Below, piece by piece: positions 24,988 through 34,224 of a stretch of DNA of 64,000 nt. Origin of the DNA: Homoserinimonas sp. OAct 916 (GTDB taxonomy: Bacteria > Actinomycetota > Actinomycetes > Actinomycetales > Microbacteriaceae). The stretch is taken from NCBI RefSeq assembly GCF_003260275.1, contig NZ_QJHB01000003.1, positions 248,001-312,000 on the forward strand, read 5' to 3'. The notes under the pieces are model-generated. The model was not told the DNA's origin and ran no database searches. It was given only the letters and a program-made list of their open reading frames with translations. The stretch's first letter is position 1, and each line of letters opens with the position of its first letter. Position numbers and translations under genes: made by a program.

Positions 24988-27384
24988 GTGACTTCCAACA
25001 CCGAACCGAGCGAATCTGCTGAGAACACAGAGGGTTCTGCGGCGCGGTCTCCGGAAGAGCGCGCAGGCACCGCTGCGATAGTGTTCTCCTCGAAGCTTGT
25101 CGCTGAGAAACCAACTGCCGGCGGCGATGCGCACGACGCATCAGCCGAAACCGGCGCAAAACGCCAGGCCGTGCAGAAACCAGAGGGGCGCAAACCCGCG
25201 ACACGGAAGCCGGCGGCCAGAAAGCCTGCGGCCAGGAAGCCCGCCGCGCGCGCGACAACAACCCCAAAGCCTGCAACCGAGCCGTCTGCCGCGACTGCTG
25301 CGCGGCGCACCGCCGTGCGCAAGCCCACGGCAAAAAAGACAGACCAGGCAAGATCGGTGGTGGATGAGCACTCGATCTCTGCGGAGGACGTCGAGACCGT
25401 ATCAGACCACGAGTCTGCATCCGGTGCCGAGTCGTCCACAGCTGATCGCGCCACAGCGCAGTCGTCTGCCGCCGAAGCAGCTGACGCGGGTACCAAGCCT
25501 GCCGCGATGAAACCCGCGACGAAACCCGCTGTGAAACCGGCTGCGAAGAAGTCGGCGACGAACACGACGGCCACGAAAAAGTCCGGCACGAAGAAGGCGG
25601 CGGCAAAGAAGACTGCGGCGAAGAAGCCGGTCGTGCCCGGCGCGGCGACCAAAGACGCGTCAATGGAGGGTGTGTCCACAGCGGCGCCGTCGACTGAGAA
25701 ACTCAATTCTGAGGAGCAGACTGCCACGACGGTGGAGGTGGAGATGGTTGGTACAGAAATTCCGGCCTCCCTCACTGGCGATTCTTGGGCAGAGGACAAG
25801 TCTGCAAAGGGAGTCGAGCCTGAGTCAGGTGCGGGGCCCGAGCCCACTCCAGATCTTGCTACGACGTTTCCAGAACCCGAAGAAGAACCGGAAGCCGAGC
25901 TGGAAGCCGTGCCCGAGACCGAGACCGAGACCGAGACCGAGTCGGATTCGGGAGCGGCACCGGAGCCGCAAGAGAACGCCGAACGGGACCGGAAATCCGA
26001 GCTCGAAGCTGAACCGGAGGCAGAATCAGGACCGGATTCACAGGCTGTTGCAGATGCAGATGCAGATGCAGATGCAGATGCGGTTGCAGATGCAGGTGTG
26101 GAGTCAGAGATCGACGTGGAGCCGAAAGCTGAAGACGAGGCTGCGTCGGAGGTTGGGGTCGACGCCGAGTCCGAATCGGGGGCACAGGCTGAGCCACTCC
26201 CCGAAGACGAGGTCGAGCACGAGCCCGAAATCGAGACAGATTTTGGGGCCGAATCCGAGCCGGAAGTCGAGACACCACTCGAAGCTGATGCAGCGGCCGA
26301 AGCCTCTCCCGAGCCTGAAACTGATGCCGAGGAAGAAGCCGACGTAGAGGAAGAAACAACCTCCGAGACCGATCCGGTGGTCGCGGTCGAACCCGCGGCC
26401 GCGGGGTCGAAGCCTGCTCCGGCCGTCGGCGCGCGGGTTGCCGCCCTCGCGGCGGCCACGGTGCCCATTGCACGCTCGTTCGGCCGCGCGACGGTTCGCC
26501 TCGGCGAACGAGCCCGCACGACGGCCGCAGCGCAGCTCGAGGAAGCGCGACGACGCGCGGCCGAACGGCGCCGCGCTGCCGAGGATCGCCGCGTTGCAGA
26601 GCGGCAGCCAGCCCCCATATCGCCGCAACCCGAACAACGTTTGCTCGCGGCGGAAGCCGTGGTCAGTGCCGGGCTGACAAAGTCGTTCGGGAGCACCACA
26701 GCGGTCGACGGGATCGACCTCCGGGTGCCGACAGGCTCGCTCTACGGGCTCGTGGGTCCGAACGGTGCCGGCAAGACCACGACACTGTCGATGATTGCCG
26801 GGTTGATGCGCCCTGACTCCGGCGAGGTGACAGTGTGCGACACCGATATGAGGGCGCATTCGATCCAGGCGAAAAAGAGGATCGGAGTGCTTCCCGACCA
26901 ATTGCGGCTCTTTGACCGACTCACCGGCGCGCAATTGTTGTACTACGCGGGCTCGCTGCGCGGCCTCGAGCACAGGCTCATTCAGCTGAAGACGGAGCAG
27001 CTGGCGCATTCCCTCGGTCTGACGGAGGCCCTCGATCGCCTGGTGCTGGACTATTCGGCGGGCATGCGCAAAAAGATTGGCCTCGCCGTCGCTATGATTC
27101 ATTCACCACAGCTGCTGGTGCTCGATGAGCCTTTCGAGTCGGTGGATGCCGTCTCCGCCGACAGCGTGGTCGAAACCTTGCGAGAGTACGTTGCCGCGGG
27201 GGGAACAGTTCTTCTTTCCAGCCATGGAATGGGGCTGATCGAGCGCGTCTGCAGCCACGTCGCGATCATGTCGGAGGGCGCCATCGTCGCATCCGGGCCG
27301 ATCGATGAGGTGCGTGACGGGAGGTCGCTCGACGAGGTTTTCACGACGTTGGTCGGAAAAGCTTTCGAGGGCGAGGACGCGTAG
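24988..27384 (+). CDS. ABC transporter ATPase with a very long disordered N-terminal extension
   Basis: Of 798 residues only the last 240 or so form the ABC domain: Walker A GPNGAGKTT (about 590), a variant signature YSAGMRKK, Walker B LLVLDEPF and H-loop SSHG. The first 555 residues are low complexity. They start with Lys/Ala/Pro/Arg repeats (RKPAARKPAARKPAAR, KKAAAKKTAAKKP) like histone H1 tails. A strongly acidic Glu/Pro/Asp stretch with short tandem repeats follows, then a basic Arg/Ala helix (about 505-545). The ABC part pairs with the permease that begins on its stop codon, so it is an ABC-2-type exporter. Typical ATPases of this class are 240-320 residues. The frame is open throughout and the GTG start has a -10 box, so the extension appears to be translated. 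Confidence 0.85.
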   Translation: MTSNTEPSESAENTEGSAARSPEERAGTAAIVFSSKLVAEKPTAGGDAHDASAETGAKRQAVQKPEGRKPATRKPAARKPAARKPAARATTTPKPATEPSAATAARRTAVRKPTAKKTDQARSVVDEHSISAEDVETVSDHESASGAESSTADRATAQSSAAEAADAGTKPAAMKPATKPAVKPAAKKSATNTTATKKSGTKKAAAKKTAAKKPVVPGAATKDASMEGVSTAAPSTEKLNSEEQTATTVEVEMVGTEIPASLTGDSWAEDKSAKGVEPESGAGPEPTPDLATTFPEPEEEPEAELEAVPETETETETESDSGAAPEPQENAERDRKSELEAEPEAESGPDSQAVADADADADADAVADAGVESEIDVEPKAEDEAASEVGVDAESESGAQAEPLPEDEVEHEPEIETDFGAESEPEVETPLEADAAAEASPEPETDAEEEADVEEETTSETDPVVAVEPAAAGSKPAPAVGARVAALAAATVPIARSFGRATVRLGERARTTAAAQLEEARRRAAERRRAAEDRRVAERQPAPISPQPEQRLLAAEAVVSAGLTKSFGSTTAVDGIDLRVPTGSLYGLVGPNGAGKTTTLSMIAGLMRPDSGEVTVCDTDMRAHSIQAKKRIGVLPDQLRLFDRLTGAQLLYYAGSLRGLEHRLIQLKTEQLAHSLGLTEALDRLVLDYSAGMRKKIGLAVAMIHSPQLLVLDEPFESVDAVSADSVVETLREYVAAGGTVLLSSHGMGLIERVCSHVAIMSEGAIVASGPIDEVRDGRSLDEVFTTLVGKAFEGEDA
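25915..25938 (+). repeat. GAGACC x4 tandem repeat (Glu-Thr)
   Basis: Four perfect hexamers lie in the acidic part of the ABC ATPase extension. Confidence 0.95.
26050..26097 (+). repeat. GCAGAT tandem repeat (Ala-Asp)
   Basis: Five perfect GCAGAT hexamers (26050-26079) are followed by GCGGTT, GCAGAT and GCAGGT. The repeat encodes an Ala-Asp run and is a slippage-prone site. Confidence 0.95.
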
Positions 27385-28949
27385 TGTTCGCCACGTTCGT
27401 CCGGTTGAGGGTGCAACTGACGCTGGGGTCGTTCCGACGGGGCCCCTGGCTGACCGTTGCGGTGTTGCTTGCCGCCATACTCGGGGTCTTTCTCGTCATT
27501 GTGACAATGGGCATTCAGCTCGCGATGCGTGGCTTGGATGCGGATCTCGTCCGGGTGGCATCCATTCTGTTCGGAGCGTTGATCTTCACCGGATTGGCCA
27601 TTGTGCCGTTGATGCGCGGCGGCCCCGATCCGATGGATCCCCGTGCGTTTGCCGACTTCGGGCTTTCCAACAAGAAATTGGCGAACCTGCTTCTGGTTGC
27701 GGCCGCCGCCAGCGTGCCGATCGCCGCGGTGATCCTCGTCGTGTTCGCCGGAGTCGTCAGCTGGAGCAGGGGGTTCTGGCTGACCGTGCTCGCGATCATC
27801 TGCGGTGTTCTGGCGATCGCGACCGCGACCCTCATACTGAGGCTGATGACCAGTGCGGCCGCGGTGTGGATTCGAACCCAGAGCGCCCAAGACAGTGCAG
27901 GGACGATCGGCGTTTTTCTGCTGGTCGTCCTGCCCCCGTTGCTCGTGATCACGGCGGCCTACCGCTGGGTTGCCGAACCGGGGCTGGCCCTACGTTTCGC
28001 CGAGGTTCTGAGTTGGACCCCGCTCGGCGCCATCTGGGCTGTACCGGGGGAGGCGGCGGCAGGAAACGGAGGCGCGGCCGCGGTCAAGCTGCTGGTGGCC
28101 ATCGGCTATCTGGCTGGCCTGTGGTGGCTCTGGCAGTGGAGTGTCGCCCGCATGCTGGTGCTCGTGGCTGGCCGGCCTCGTAGGGCGAATGCGGCGCTCG
28201 GCTGGTTCGAGCTGCTCTCGTTCGGTCCGACCGGGGCAATCGCGGCTCGCAGCATCACCTATTGGATGACCGATTCGCGCTACCGGATGTCGCTGGTGAT
28301 AGTGCCGATCGTGCCGATATTGATGATGCTGCCCCTGGCGGTGGCCGGGGTTCCCACCAACTGGCTCGCGTTGATTCCGATTCCGGTGATGTGTCTGTTT
28401 CTGGGGTGGTTGCCCCACAACGACGTCTCCTATGACGGCACGGCGATCTGGATGAACGTGGCGTCGGGCATCCACGGCTTCAGCGACCGGCTCGGACGGC
28501 TCGCCCCGGCGTTGATCCTCGGGCTGCCGGTGCTCTTCTTCGGGTCGATCATCAGCGCGGGCGTGTTTGGAAATCCCGCGGCGTTCGCCTCACTCATCGG
28601 CGTCGGTGCCAGCCTGCTTCTCGTCGGACTCGGATTGTCCAGCATGGCAAGTGCACTTCTGCCGTATCCGGCGACCAGGCCCGGGGACAGCGCGTTTGCG
28701 GGCCCCCAGACGGCGAGTTCTCGTGGCGCCCTCGTGCAGACGGGACTGTTCATCGTCACCGTGCTGCTCTCTGTGCCGACCCTCGTCTTCGCCGGGTATG
28801 GATTCTGGGTCGACCCGGCCTGGCATCTGACGGCTCTGGTCACCGGCCTGGGGACCGGCATCGGGGTGTTGCTGATCGGCATCTTCGTGGGCGGCTGGGC
28901 CTTCTCCCGGCGCGGCTCCCGGCTGCTCGAGGCATCATTACGCACCTGA
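27384..28949 (+). CDS. ABC-2 type permease
   Basis: The 521-residue protein has about twelve hydrophobic segments and lacks enzymatic motifs. It starts with GTG on the last base of the ATPase stop codon (TAGTG), so the two are co-translated. It is the membrane half of the exporter. Substrate is unknown; related large permeases are often annotated as transport permease proteins. Confidence 0.85.
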   Translation: MFATFVRLRVQLTLGSFRRGPWLTVAVLLAAILGVFLVIVTMGIQLAMRGLDADLVRVASILFGALIFTGLAIVPLMRGGPDPMDPRAFADFGLSNKKLANLLLVAAAASVPIAAVILVVFAGVVSWSRGFWLTVLAIICGVLAIATATLILRLMTSAAAVWIRTQSAQDSAGTIGVFLLVVLPPLLVITAAYRWVAEPGLALRFAEVLSWTPLGAIWAVPGEAAAGNGGAAAVKLLVAIGYLAGLWWLWQWSVARMLVLVAGRPRRANAALGWFELLSFGPTGAIAARSITYWMTDSRYRMSLVIVPIVPILMMLPLAVAGVPTNWLALIPIPVMCLFLGWLPHNDVSYDGTAIWMNVASGIHGFSDRLGRLAPALILGLPVLFFGSIISAGVFGNPAAFASLIGVGASLLLVGLGLSSMASALLPYPATRPGDSAFAGPQTASSRGALVQTGLFIVTVLLSVPTLVFAGYGFWVDPAWHLTALVTGLGTGIGVLLIGIFVGGWAFSRRGSRLLEASLRT

Positions 28950-29033
28950 ACCAAACCGTGTGCCGGGCATGTGCTGTGTGGAACCGGGGCGAGTGCCGGG
29001 CGGAGTCACGGTTCATGAGCCTACAATTGAATC

Positions 29034-29366
29034 ATGATGATTCAGCCCAGCGCACACCTCCCGGGCGCGCATCAAACCCGAGCACACCGGCACAGTGCCA
29101 GCACGATTGAACCGGGTTCGCCCGGCACAGGCGGCACCGACACCCTTGACCGCGAACTTGAGGAACTGCTTCAGCGGGAGAGCATCGAGCCCGGTGACCA
29201 CGAGCGATTCTCGCACTATGTTCCGAAGGAGAAGATTCTCGAGTCGGCGATCACGGGCAAGCCTGTGATCGCCCTGTGCGGCAAGGTGTGGCTGCCTGGA
29301 CGGGATCCGCAGAAGTTTCCGGTCTGCCCGACCTGCAAAGAGATCTACGAAAAGATGAAGAAGTAG
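29034..29366 (+). CDS. DUF3039 family protein
   Basis: The 110-residue protein ends with HYVPKEKILESAITGKPV, ALCGKVWLPGRDP and CPTCKEIYEKM. Its three cysteines (ALCGK and CPTC) may bind a metal. This is the DUF3039 family, widespread next to the nicotinate phosphoribosyltransferase gene in actinobacteria. Function is unknown. The first 35 or so residues are variable. An ATG at 29037 is an alternative start. It converges with pncB. Confidence 0.88.
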   Translation: MMIQPSAHLPGAHQTRAHRHSASTIEPGSPGTGGTDTLDRELEELLQRESIEPGDHERFSHYVPKEKILESAITGKPVIALCGKVWLPGRDPQKFPVCPTCKEIYEKMKK

Positions 29367-29399
29367 CAGGCCGGTTTGCTCGACGACCCGGCCGCGCGA

Positions 29400-30743
29400 C
29401 TACTCATAAATGGTCGGCAACACCGGATCGCCGCGTCCGAGCCGGAACGCGACCGGCGGCAACTCCGCAATCGCTCGCTTGTGGTGGGCGCGCGCCGCCG
29501 AAACCCCGTCAGGACCGGTGTATGCCGAAGCCACGGCGCCGTCGACGATCAGCGGGACGAGCAACGCACGGCCGGCGACATCCGAGGCCACGGGATCCCT
29601 TGGCCGGGTATCGGTGACCCCGGTCGCGTCAGGGACACGGTGGTCGACGACATCGATCACTTCGGCCACGGCGATCCCTTGGCCGCTCAGCCGGCGGATC
29701 GGCTGCTTGCGACCCCCGACGCTGATCTTGTCGGCAGATTTTTTCGCGACCGCCACCCATTCGCCCGCATCATTCTTGCGGGCGACCAGCTTGTAGACCA
29801 TGCCGGCCGCGGGTGATCCGGAGCCGGTCACCACGGCGGTGCCCACCCCGTAGGAGTCGACCGGTGAGGCGGAGAGAGCGGCGATCGCGTACTCGTTCAG
29901 ATCGCTGGTCACCGTGATCGTGGTCGTGGTGGCGCCGAGAGAGTCCAACTGGTCTCGCACTGTGCGCACCACCGACGGCAGGTCGCCCGAATCGATGCGC
30001 ACCGCTCCGAGTGCGGTGCCCGCCACTTCGACCGCGGTCTCGATTGCCGTCGGGATGTCGTAGGTGTCGACCAACAGGGTCGTCTGAGGCCCGAAAGCAT
30101 CGACCTGGGCCTGGAACGCCTGCCGCTCGCTGTCGTGCAGCAGGGTGAACGAATGGGCGGCAGTGCCCATGGTGGGCACGCCCCAACTGCGACCGGCTTC
30201 GAGGTTCGAGGTCGCGCTGAAGCCGGCGATGTACGCCGCCCGGGCGGCACAGATCGCCGCGTTTTCGTTGGCGCGGCGGGAGCCCATCTCGGCCAGGGGT
30301 CGACCACTCGCGGCCGACACCATGCGTGCGGCCGCGCCTGCGACGGCTGAGTCGTAGTTGAAGACGCTGAGGATGAGCGTTTCCAGGATCACCCCTTCTG
30401 CGAACGGGGCATCCACCACGAAGATGGGGGAGCCGGGAAAGTAGAGTTCTCCCTCCCGATAGCCGTGGATGGTTCCTGTGAAGCGGTATCCGGATAGCCA
30501 GTCGATGGTGGCTGGGCTGACCACGCGATGTTCGGTCAGCCAGTTCAGTTCGGCATCGGTGAACCGAAAACGGTCGATCAGCTCCAGCAGGCGACCGGTG
30601 CCCGCGACGACGCCGTAGCGCCGGCCGGCCGGCAGGTGCCGTGCGAAGACCTCGAAGGTGGATTCACGATCATGGGTGCCGGCTTTGAGGGCGGCATCGA
30701 CCATGGTCAATTCATAGTGATCGGTGAGAAAGGCGGTAGTCAC
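29400..30743 (-). CDS. pncB: Nicotinate phosphoribosyltransferase
   Basis: The 447-residue protein makes nicotinate mononucleotide from nicotinate and PRPP in the NAD salvage pathway. Recognisable parts are [13 protein letters not shown] at the N terminus, [12 protein letters not shown], the GTAAHSF active-site segment (about 193) and the IRIDSGDL-type phosphate-binding region ([12 protein letters not shown], about 247). Length is normal. The start is GTG at 30743, divergent from murI. Confidence 0.95.
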   Translation of the reverse strand: MTTAFLTDHYELTMVDAALKAGTHDRESTFEVFARHLPAGRRYGVVAGTGRLLELIDRFRFTDAELNWLTEHRVVSPATIDWLSGYRFTGTIHGYREGELYFPGSPIFVVDAPFAEGVILETLILSVFNYDSAVAGAAARMVSAASGRPLAEMGSRRANENAAICAARAAYIAGFSATSNLEAGRSWGVPTMGTAAHSFTLLHDSERQAFQAQVDAFGPQTTLLVDTYDIPTAIETAVEVAGTALGAVRIDSGDLPSVVRTVRDQLDSLGATTTTITVTSDLNEYAIAALSASPVDSYGVGTAVVTGSGSPAAGMVYKLVARKNDAGEWVAVAKKSADKISVGGRKQPIRRLSGQGIAVAEVIDVVDHRVPDATGVTDTRPRDPVASDVAGRALLVPLIVDGAVASAYTGPDGVSAARAHHKRAIAELPPVAFRLGRGDPVLPTIYE

Positions 30744-30788
30744 GAGGCCATGCTACGGCGTTTCGGGCCTTCGATCCGGCGGCACGAC

Positions 30789-30794
30789 TAACAT
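30789..30794 (+). promoter_or_regulatory. Possible -10 box TAACAT of murI
   Basis: TAACAT ends 8 nt before the GTG at 30803, a little wider than at the other leaderless genes here. Confidence 0.4.
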
Positions 30795-30802
30795 TGACTC
30801 TC

Positions 30803-31693
30803 GTGACCGATTCACCGATAGGCATCTTCGACTCTGGGGTGGGCGGGTTGACCGTCGCCCGGGCGATCATCGACCAATTACCCAACGAATCGATTCTGTA
30901 CGTCGGAGACACCGCCCATTCCCCGTACGGGCCGAAGCCCCTCGCCGATGTGCGGCGCTATTCGCTCGAAGTGCTCGACGGAATGGTCGCCCAAGGGGTG
31001 AAACTTCTGGTCATCGCCTGCAACACGGCGTCGAGTGCCATGCTGCGGGATGCCCGCGAACGGTTCAGCGAGGGGCACGGCATCCCGGTGCTCGAAGTGA
31101 TTCAACCCGCAGTGCGACGCGCGGTGCGTGACACCCGCAACCACCGGGTGGGGGTCATCGGCACGGAGGGAACGATCAAGTCGAAGGCCTACGAAGACGC
31201 TTTTGCTGCCGCGCCGCACCTGGAGCTGTTCACCCAGGCCTGCCCGCGCTTCGTCGAGTTCGTCGAAGCGGGCATCACCTCCGGCGACGAACTGCTCGAC
31301 GTGGCCGAGGGCTACCTGCGACCGCTCCGCGACGCCAAGATCGACACCCTGGTGCTCGGGTGCACCCACTATCCGCTGCTTCGCGCCGCCATCGGCTACG
31401 TGATGGGGCGCAAGGTGAGTCTGGTCTCCAGCGCTGAAGAGACCGCCGACGACGTGTACCGCCGCCTGGTGAAACACGGCATCGAACGAACGGTGGAAAC
31501 CCCGCCCAGCTACCGCTGGGAGGCCACCGGAGAGTCCCGACGCGAATTTCTGCAACTGGCCCGCAGATTTCTCGGGCCCGAGGTATCGGCCGTCGACCTG
31601 ATCGATGCCGACGGAGCGGCCACTCGTGAGACGGCCGCCCCGGACACCGCTGACCTGGATTCCGCCGACAACCTGACCTGGCAGCCGAGCTGA
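30803..31693 (+). CDS. murI: Glutamate racemase
   Basis: The 296-residue enzyme supplies D-glutamate for peptidoglycan. [13 protein letters not shown] opens the protein, and the two catalytic cysteines are in ACNTASSA (about 72) and LGCTHYPLL (about 187). The GTG at 30803 starts directly before the conserved core; a TTG at 30794 would add three residues. Next come rph and rdgB, the same order as in mycobacteria (Rv1338-Rv1341 region). Confidence 0.95.
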   Translation: MTDSPIGIFDSGVGGLTVARAIIDQLPNESILYVGDTAHSPYGPKPLADVRRYSLEVLDGMVAQGVKLLVIACNTASSAMLRDARERFSEGHGIPVLEVIQPAVRRAVRDTRNHRVGVIGTEGTIKSKAYEDAFAAAPHLELFTQACPRFVEFVEAGITSGDELLDVAEGYLRPLRDAKIDTLVLGCTHYPLLRAAIGYVMGRKVSLVSSAEETADDVYRRLVKHGIERTVETPPSYRWEATGESRREFLQLARRFLGPEVSAVDLIDADGAATRETAAPDTADLDSADNLTWQPS

Positions 31694-31730
31694 CGCCGCC
31701 GGGACCGGGCGCTGAACAGCTCTCGAACTG

Positions 31731-31790
31731 ACCTGACCTGACCTGACCTGATACCCGCAGACCTGATACCCGCACACCTGATACCCACAG
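31731..31790 (+). repeat. Nested tandem repeats upstream of rph
   Basis: Three 5-bp ACCTG units (31731-31745) are followed by three 15-bp units of ACCTGATACCCGCAG type (31746-31760, 31761-31775, 31776-31790). Each 15-bp unit begins with ACCTG. The array ends about 14 bp before the rph start. Confidence 0.95.
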
Positions 31791-31804
31791 ACCCAAGAGA
31801 TGAC

Positions 31805-32560
31805 GTGACCGTGACTGAAACAACTTCCCCGAACTCCCGTGCCGACGGTCGGCAGGTCGCCGACCTGCGCGAGATCACCATCGAGCGCGGCTGGAGCACC
31901 CAGGCCGAAGGCTCTGCACTGATCTCGTTCGGCAACACGAAGGTGCTCTGCACGGCATCCTTCACGAACGGGGTGCCGCGCTGGCTGAAGGGCAAGGGCA
32001 AGGGCTGGGTCACCGCAGAATACTCGATGCTGCCTCGCTCCACGAACGAGCGCATGGACCGCGAATCGGTCAAGGGGCGTATCGGAGGCCGTACCCACGA
32101 GATCTCCCGCCTCATCGGGCGAAGCCTCCGTGCAGTCGTCGATATGAAGGCGCTCGGAGAGAACACGATTGTGATCGACTGTGACGTACTGCAGGCCGAC
32201 GGCGGCACCCGCACGGCGGCCATCACCGGCGCCTACGTCGCGTTGGTCGATGCGATCGAATGGGCGCGCGAGAAGAAGTTCATCGCCGCCAAGTCGATGC
32301 CGCTGACCGACAGTGTGGCCGCTGTCTCGGTCGGCATCGTCGCCGGGGTGCCCGTGCTCGACCTCGCCTATGTCGAAGACGTGGCCGCCGACACCGACAT
32401 GAACGTGGTCGTCACCGGCGCCGGCAGGTTCATCGAGGTGCAGGGCACCGCGGAGGCAGAACCGTTCGATCGCGCCGAACTCGACTCCTTGCTCGACCTG
32501 GCGGTCGCCGGTTGTGCCACGTTGAGGGATCTGCAGGCCGACACTTTGGCGAGCCTCTGA
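31805..32560 (+). CDS. rph: Ribonuclease PH
   Basis: The 251-residue phosphorolytic 3'-5' exoribonuclease trims tRNA 3' ends. Present are [12 protein letters not shown], the arginine-rich [15 protein letters not shown] segment and [14 protein letters not shown] with the phosphate-site residues. The GTG at 31805 is preferred (AAGAG 5 nt upstream); a GTG at 31811 also works. The stop overlaps the rdgB start by one base (TGATG). Confidence 0.95.
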   Translation: MTVTETTSPNSRADGRQVADLREITIERGWSTQAEGSALISFGNTKVLCTASFTNGVPRWLKGKGKGWVTAEYSMLPRSTNERMDRESVKGRIGGRTHEISRLIGRSLRAVVDMKALGENTIVIDCDVLQADGGTRTAAITGAYVALVDAIEWAREKKFIAAKSMPLTDSVAAVSVGIVAGVPVLDLAYVEDVAADTDMNVVVTGAGRFIEVQGTAEAEPFDRAELDSLLDLAVAGCATLRDLQADTLASL

Positions 32561-33180
32561 TGAGTCTGCAGCTCGTGCTGGCCACCCACAACCAGCACAA
32601 GGTCGACGAGTTCCGGCGCATGCTCGAGCGGGATCATCCGCACATCGGCATCGTCGGCTATGACGGTCCGGAGCCGGTCGAGGACGGCACCGACTTCAGC
32701 CAGAACGCCCTCATCAAGGCGCGGGCTGCCGCGCAGCACACCGGTAAGATCGCCCTCGCCGACGACTCCGGCCTCTGCGTGGACATACTCGGCGGTGCCC
32801 CGGGCATCTTCTCTGCCCGGTGGGCTGGCTCCGCGCACGACGCCACCGCCAATCGTGATCTGCTGCTCGATCAGTTGAGCGACATCAGTGACCCCCACCG
32901 AACGGCACGCTTCGTGTGCACGATCGCGCTGGTCGTACCCGAGACCGTTTTGGCAGGCGGCCACGAAGAGATCGTCGAGGGCATCTGGCCCGGCTCGTTG
33001 GCCACCGCCCCGCGGGGCACGAATGGGTTCGCCTACGACCCGATCTTCATCCCGGAGGGCATGGAGGCCACGAGCGCCGAACTCGCTCCCGAGGAGAAGA
33101 ACCGCCTGAGTCACCGGGCCCGCGCACTGTCCGCGCTCGGAGGAGTTTTGGCGACGACCCTCGAAAACCTCGTCAATTGA
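32560..33180 (+). CDS. rdgB: XTP/dITP diphosphatase (Ham1/RdgB)
   Basis: The 206-residue house-cleaning nucleotidase removes ITP, dITP and XTP. It contains ATHNQHKVDEF, ADDSGLCVD, GTNGFAYDPIF and RLSHRARA, the complete family signature. It is coupled to rph by the overlapping stop/start and is followed after 7 bp by the metal transporter gene. Confidence 0.95.
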   Translation: MSLQLVLATHNQHKVDEFRRMLERDHPHIGIVGYDGPEPVEDGTDFSQNALIKARAAAQHTGKIALADDSGLCVDILGGAPGIFSARWAGSAHDATANRDLLLDQLSDISDPHRTARFVCTIALVVPETVLAGGHEEIVEGIWPGSLATAPRGTNGFAYDPIFIPEGMEATSAELAPEEKNRLSHRARALSALGGVLATTLENLVN

Positions 33181-33187
33181 TCCCTTG

Positions 33188-34102
33188 ATGTCCCACACCC
33201 ACGACCACCACGCGAACTCTGCGAACCGATCGCGACTGCTGATCGCGATCGGGATCATCGCGGTCGTGCTGATCGTGGAGGTGATCGGCGCGGCAATCTC
33301 CGGATCGTTGGCCCTGCTCGCGGATGCCGGGCACATGTTCTCCGATCTGGCCGGGCTGCTGATCGCGCTGTTCGCCACCATCATCGCCGCGAGGCCGCCC
33401 ACAGACCGGCAGACGTTCGGGTACCAGCGTGCCGAGGTGTTCGGGGCACTGGTGAACGGGGTGATCGTATCGTTGGTCGCGATGTTTGTGCTCATCGGCG
33501 GGATCAGCCGGCTGCTCGCGCCGGAGAACGTGGAGGTGCACAGCACCCCAATGCTCGTGGTGGCCACCATCGGTGCTGTCGCCAACGTGGCGGCGCTACT
33601 GGTACTTCGCGGCGGCGCGAAGACGTCGATCAACATGCGCGGAGCCTACCTCGAGGTGCTCGGCGATCTGCTGGGCTCGATCGCCGTGATCATCGCCGCG
33701 CTCGTGATCATGACAACTGGCTTCGTGGCTGCCGACGCGATCGCGTCGATCCTCATCGCGCTGATGATCGTCCCTCGCGCGTTCGTACTTTTGCGGGAAG
33801 TGTTCCGGGTGCTCAGCCAGGCCGCTCCGGCCGACACCGATGTGGCCGAGATCCGCGCCCACATCCTCGGTGCCGAAGGCGTCGTCGCCGTGCATGACGT
33901 GCACGTGTGGGCCATCACCTCAGGTGCTCCTGTCTTCTCGGCCCACGTGGTTGTCGCGCCGGAGGTTTTCACGGGTGGGCGCACCGGCGCACTGCTGGAC
34001 GAGCTCGGCGCCTGCCTTTCCGAGCACTTCGACGTGGAGCACTCCACGATCCAGTTGGAGCCGCGGGAGCACTCGGAACACGAGGGTACCCAACACGGCT
34101 GA
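33188..34102 (+). CDS. Cation diffusion facilitator (CzcD/ZnT-like)
   Basis: The 304-residue protein has six membrane helices, a His-rich N terminus (SHTHDHH) and a cytoplasmic C-terminal domain. It exports divalent metals in exchange for protons. The first site is the usual HxxxD (AGHMFSDL, about 49-53). In the second helix pair the expected HxxxD reads ExxxD (YLEVLGDLLG, about 157), so the site is HD-ED. That could shift metal preference. ATG at 33188; a TTG codon directly before it is less likely. Closely follows rdgB. Confidence 0.9.
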   Translation: MSHTHDHHANSANRSRLLIAIGIIAVVLIVEVIGAAISGSLALLADAGHMFSDLAGLLIALFATIIAARPPTDRQTFGYQRAEVFGALVNGVIVSLVAMFVLIGGISRLLAPENVEVHSTPMLVVATIGAVANVAALLVLRGGAKTSINMRGAYLEVLGDLLGSIAVIIAALVIMTTGFVAADAIASILIALMIVPRAFVLLREVFRVLSQAAPADTDVAEIRAHILGAEGVVAVHDVHVWAITSGAPVFSAHVVVAPEVFTGGRTGALLDELGACLSEHFDVEHSTIQLEPREHSEHEGTQHG

Positions 34103-34113
34103 GACTGGCCGCC

Positions 34114-34148
34114 GTGAGCCGTGAGCCGTGAGCCGTGAGCCGTGAGCC
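34114..34148 (+). repeat. GTGAGCC x5 tandem repeat
   Basis: Five perfect 7-bp copies lie in the gap between the convergent CDF and DedA genes. Confidence 0.97.
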
Positions 34149-34224
34149 GGGTGCTGGTCAGGGTCGCGGGTTGGCCAGTGAGCGCGCGGGTTGGGAAGTG
34201 CAAGCGTCAAACAGGGGGCATGCC

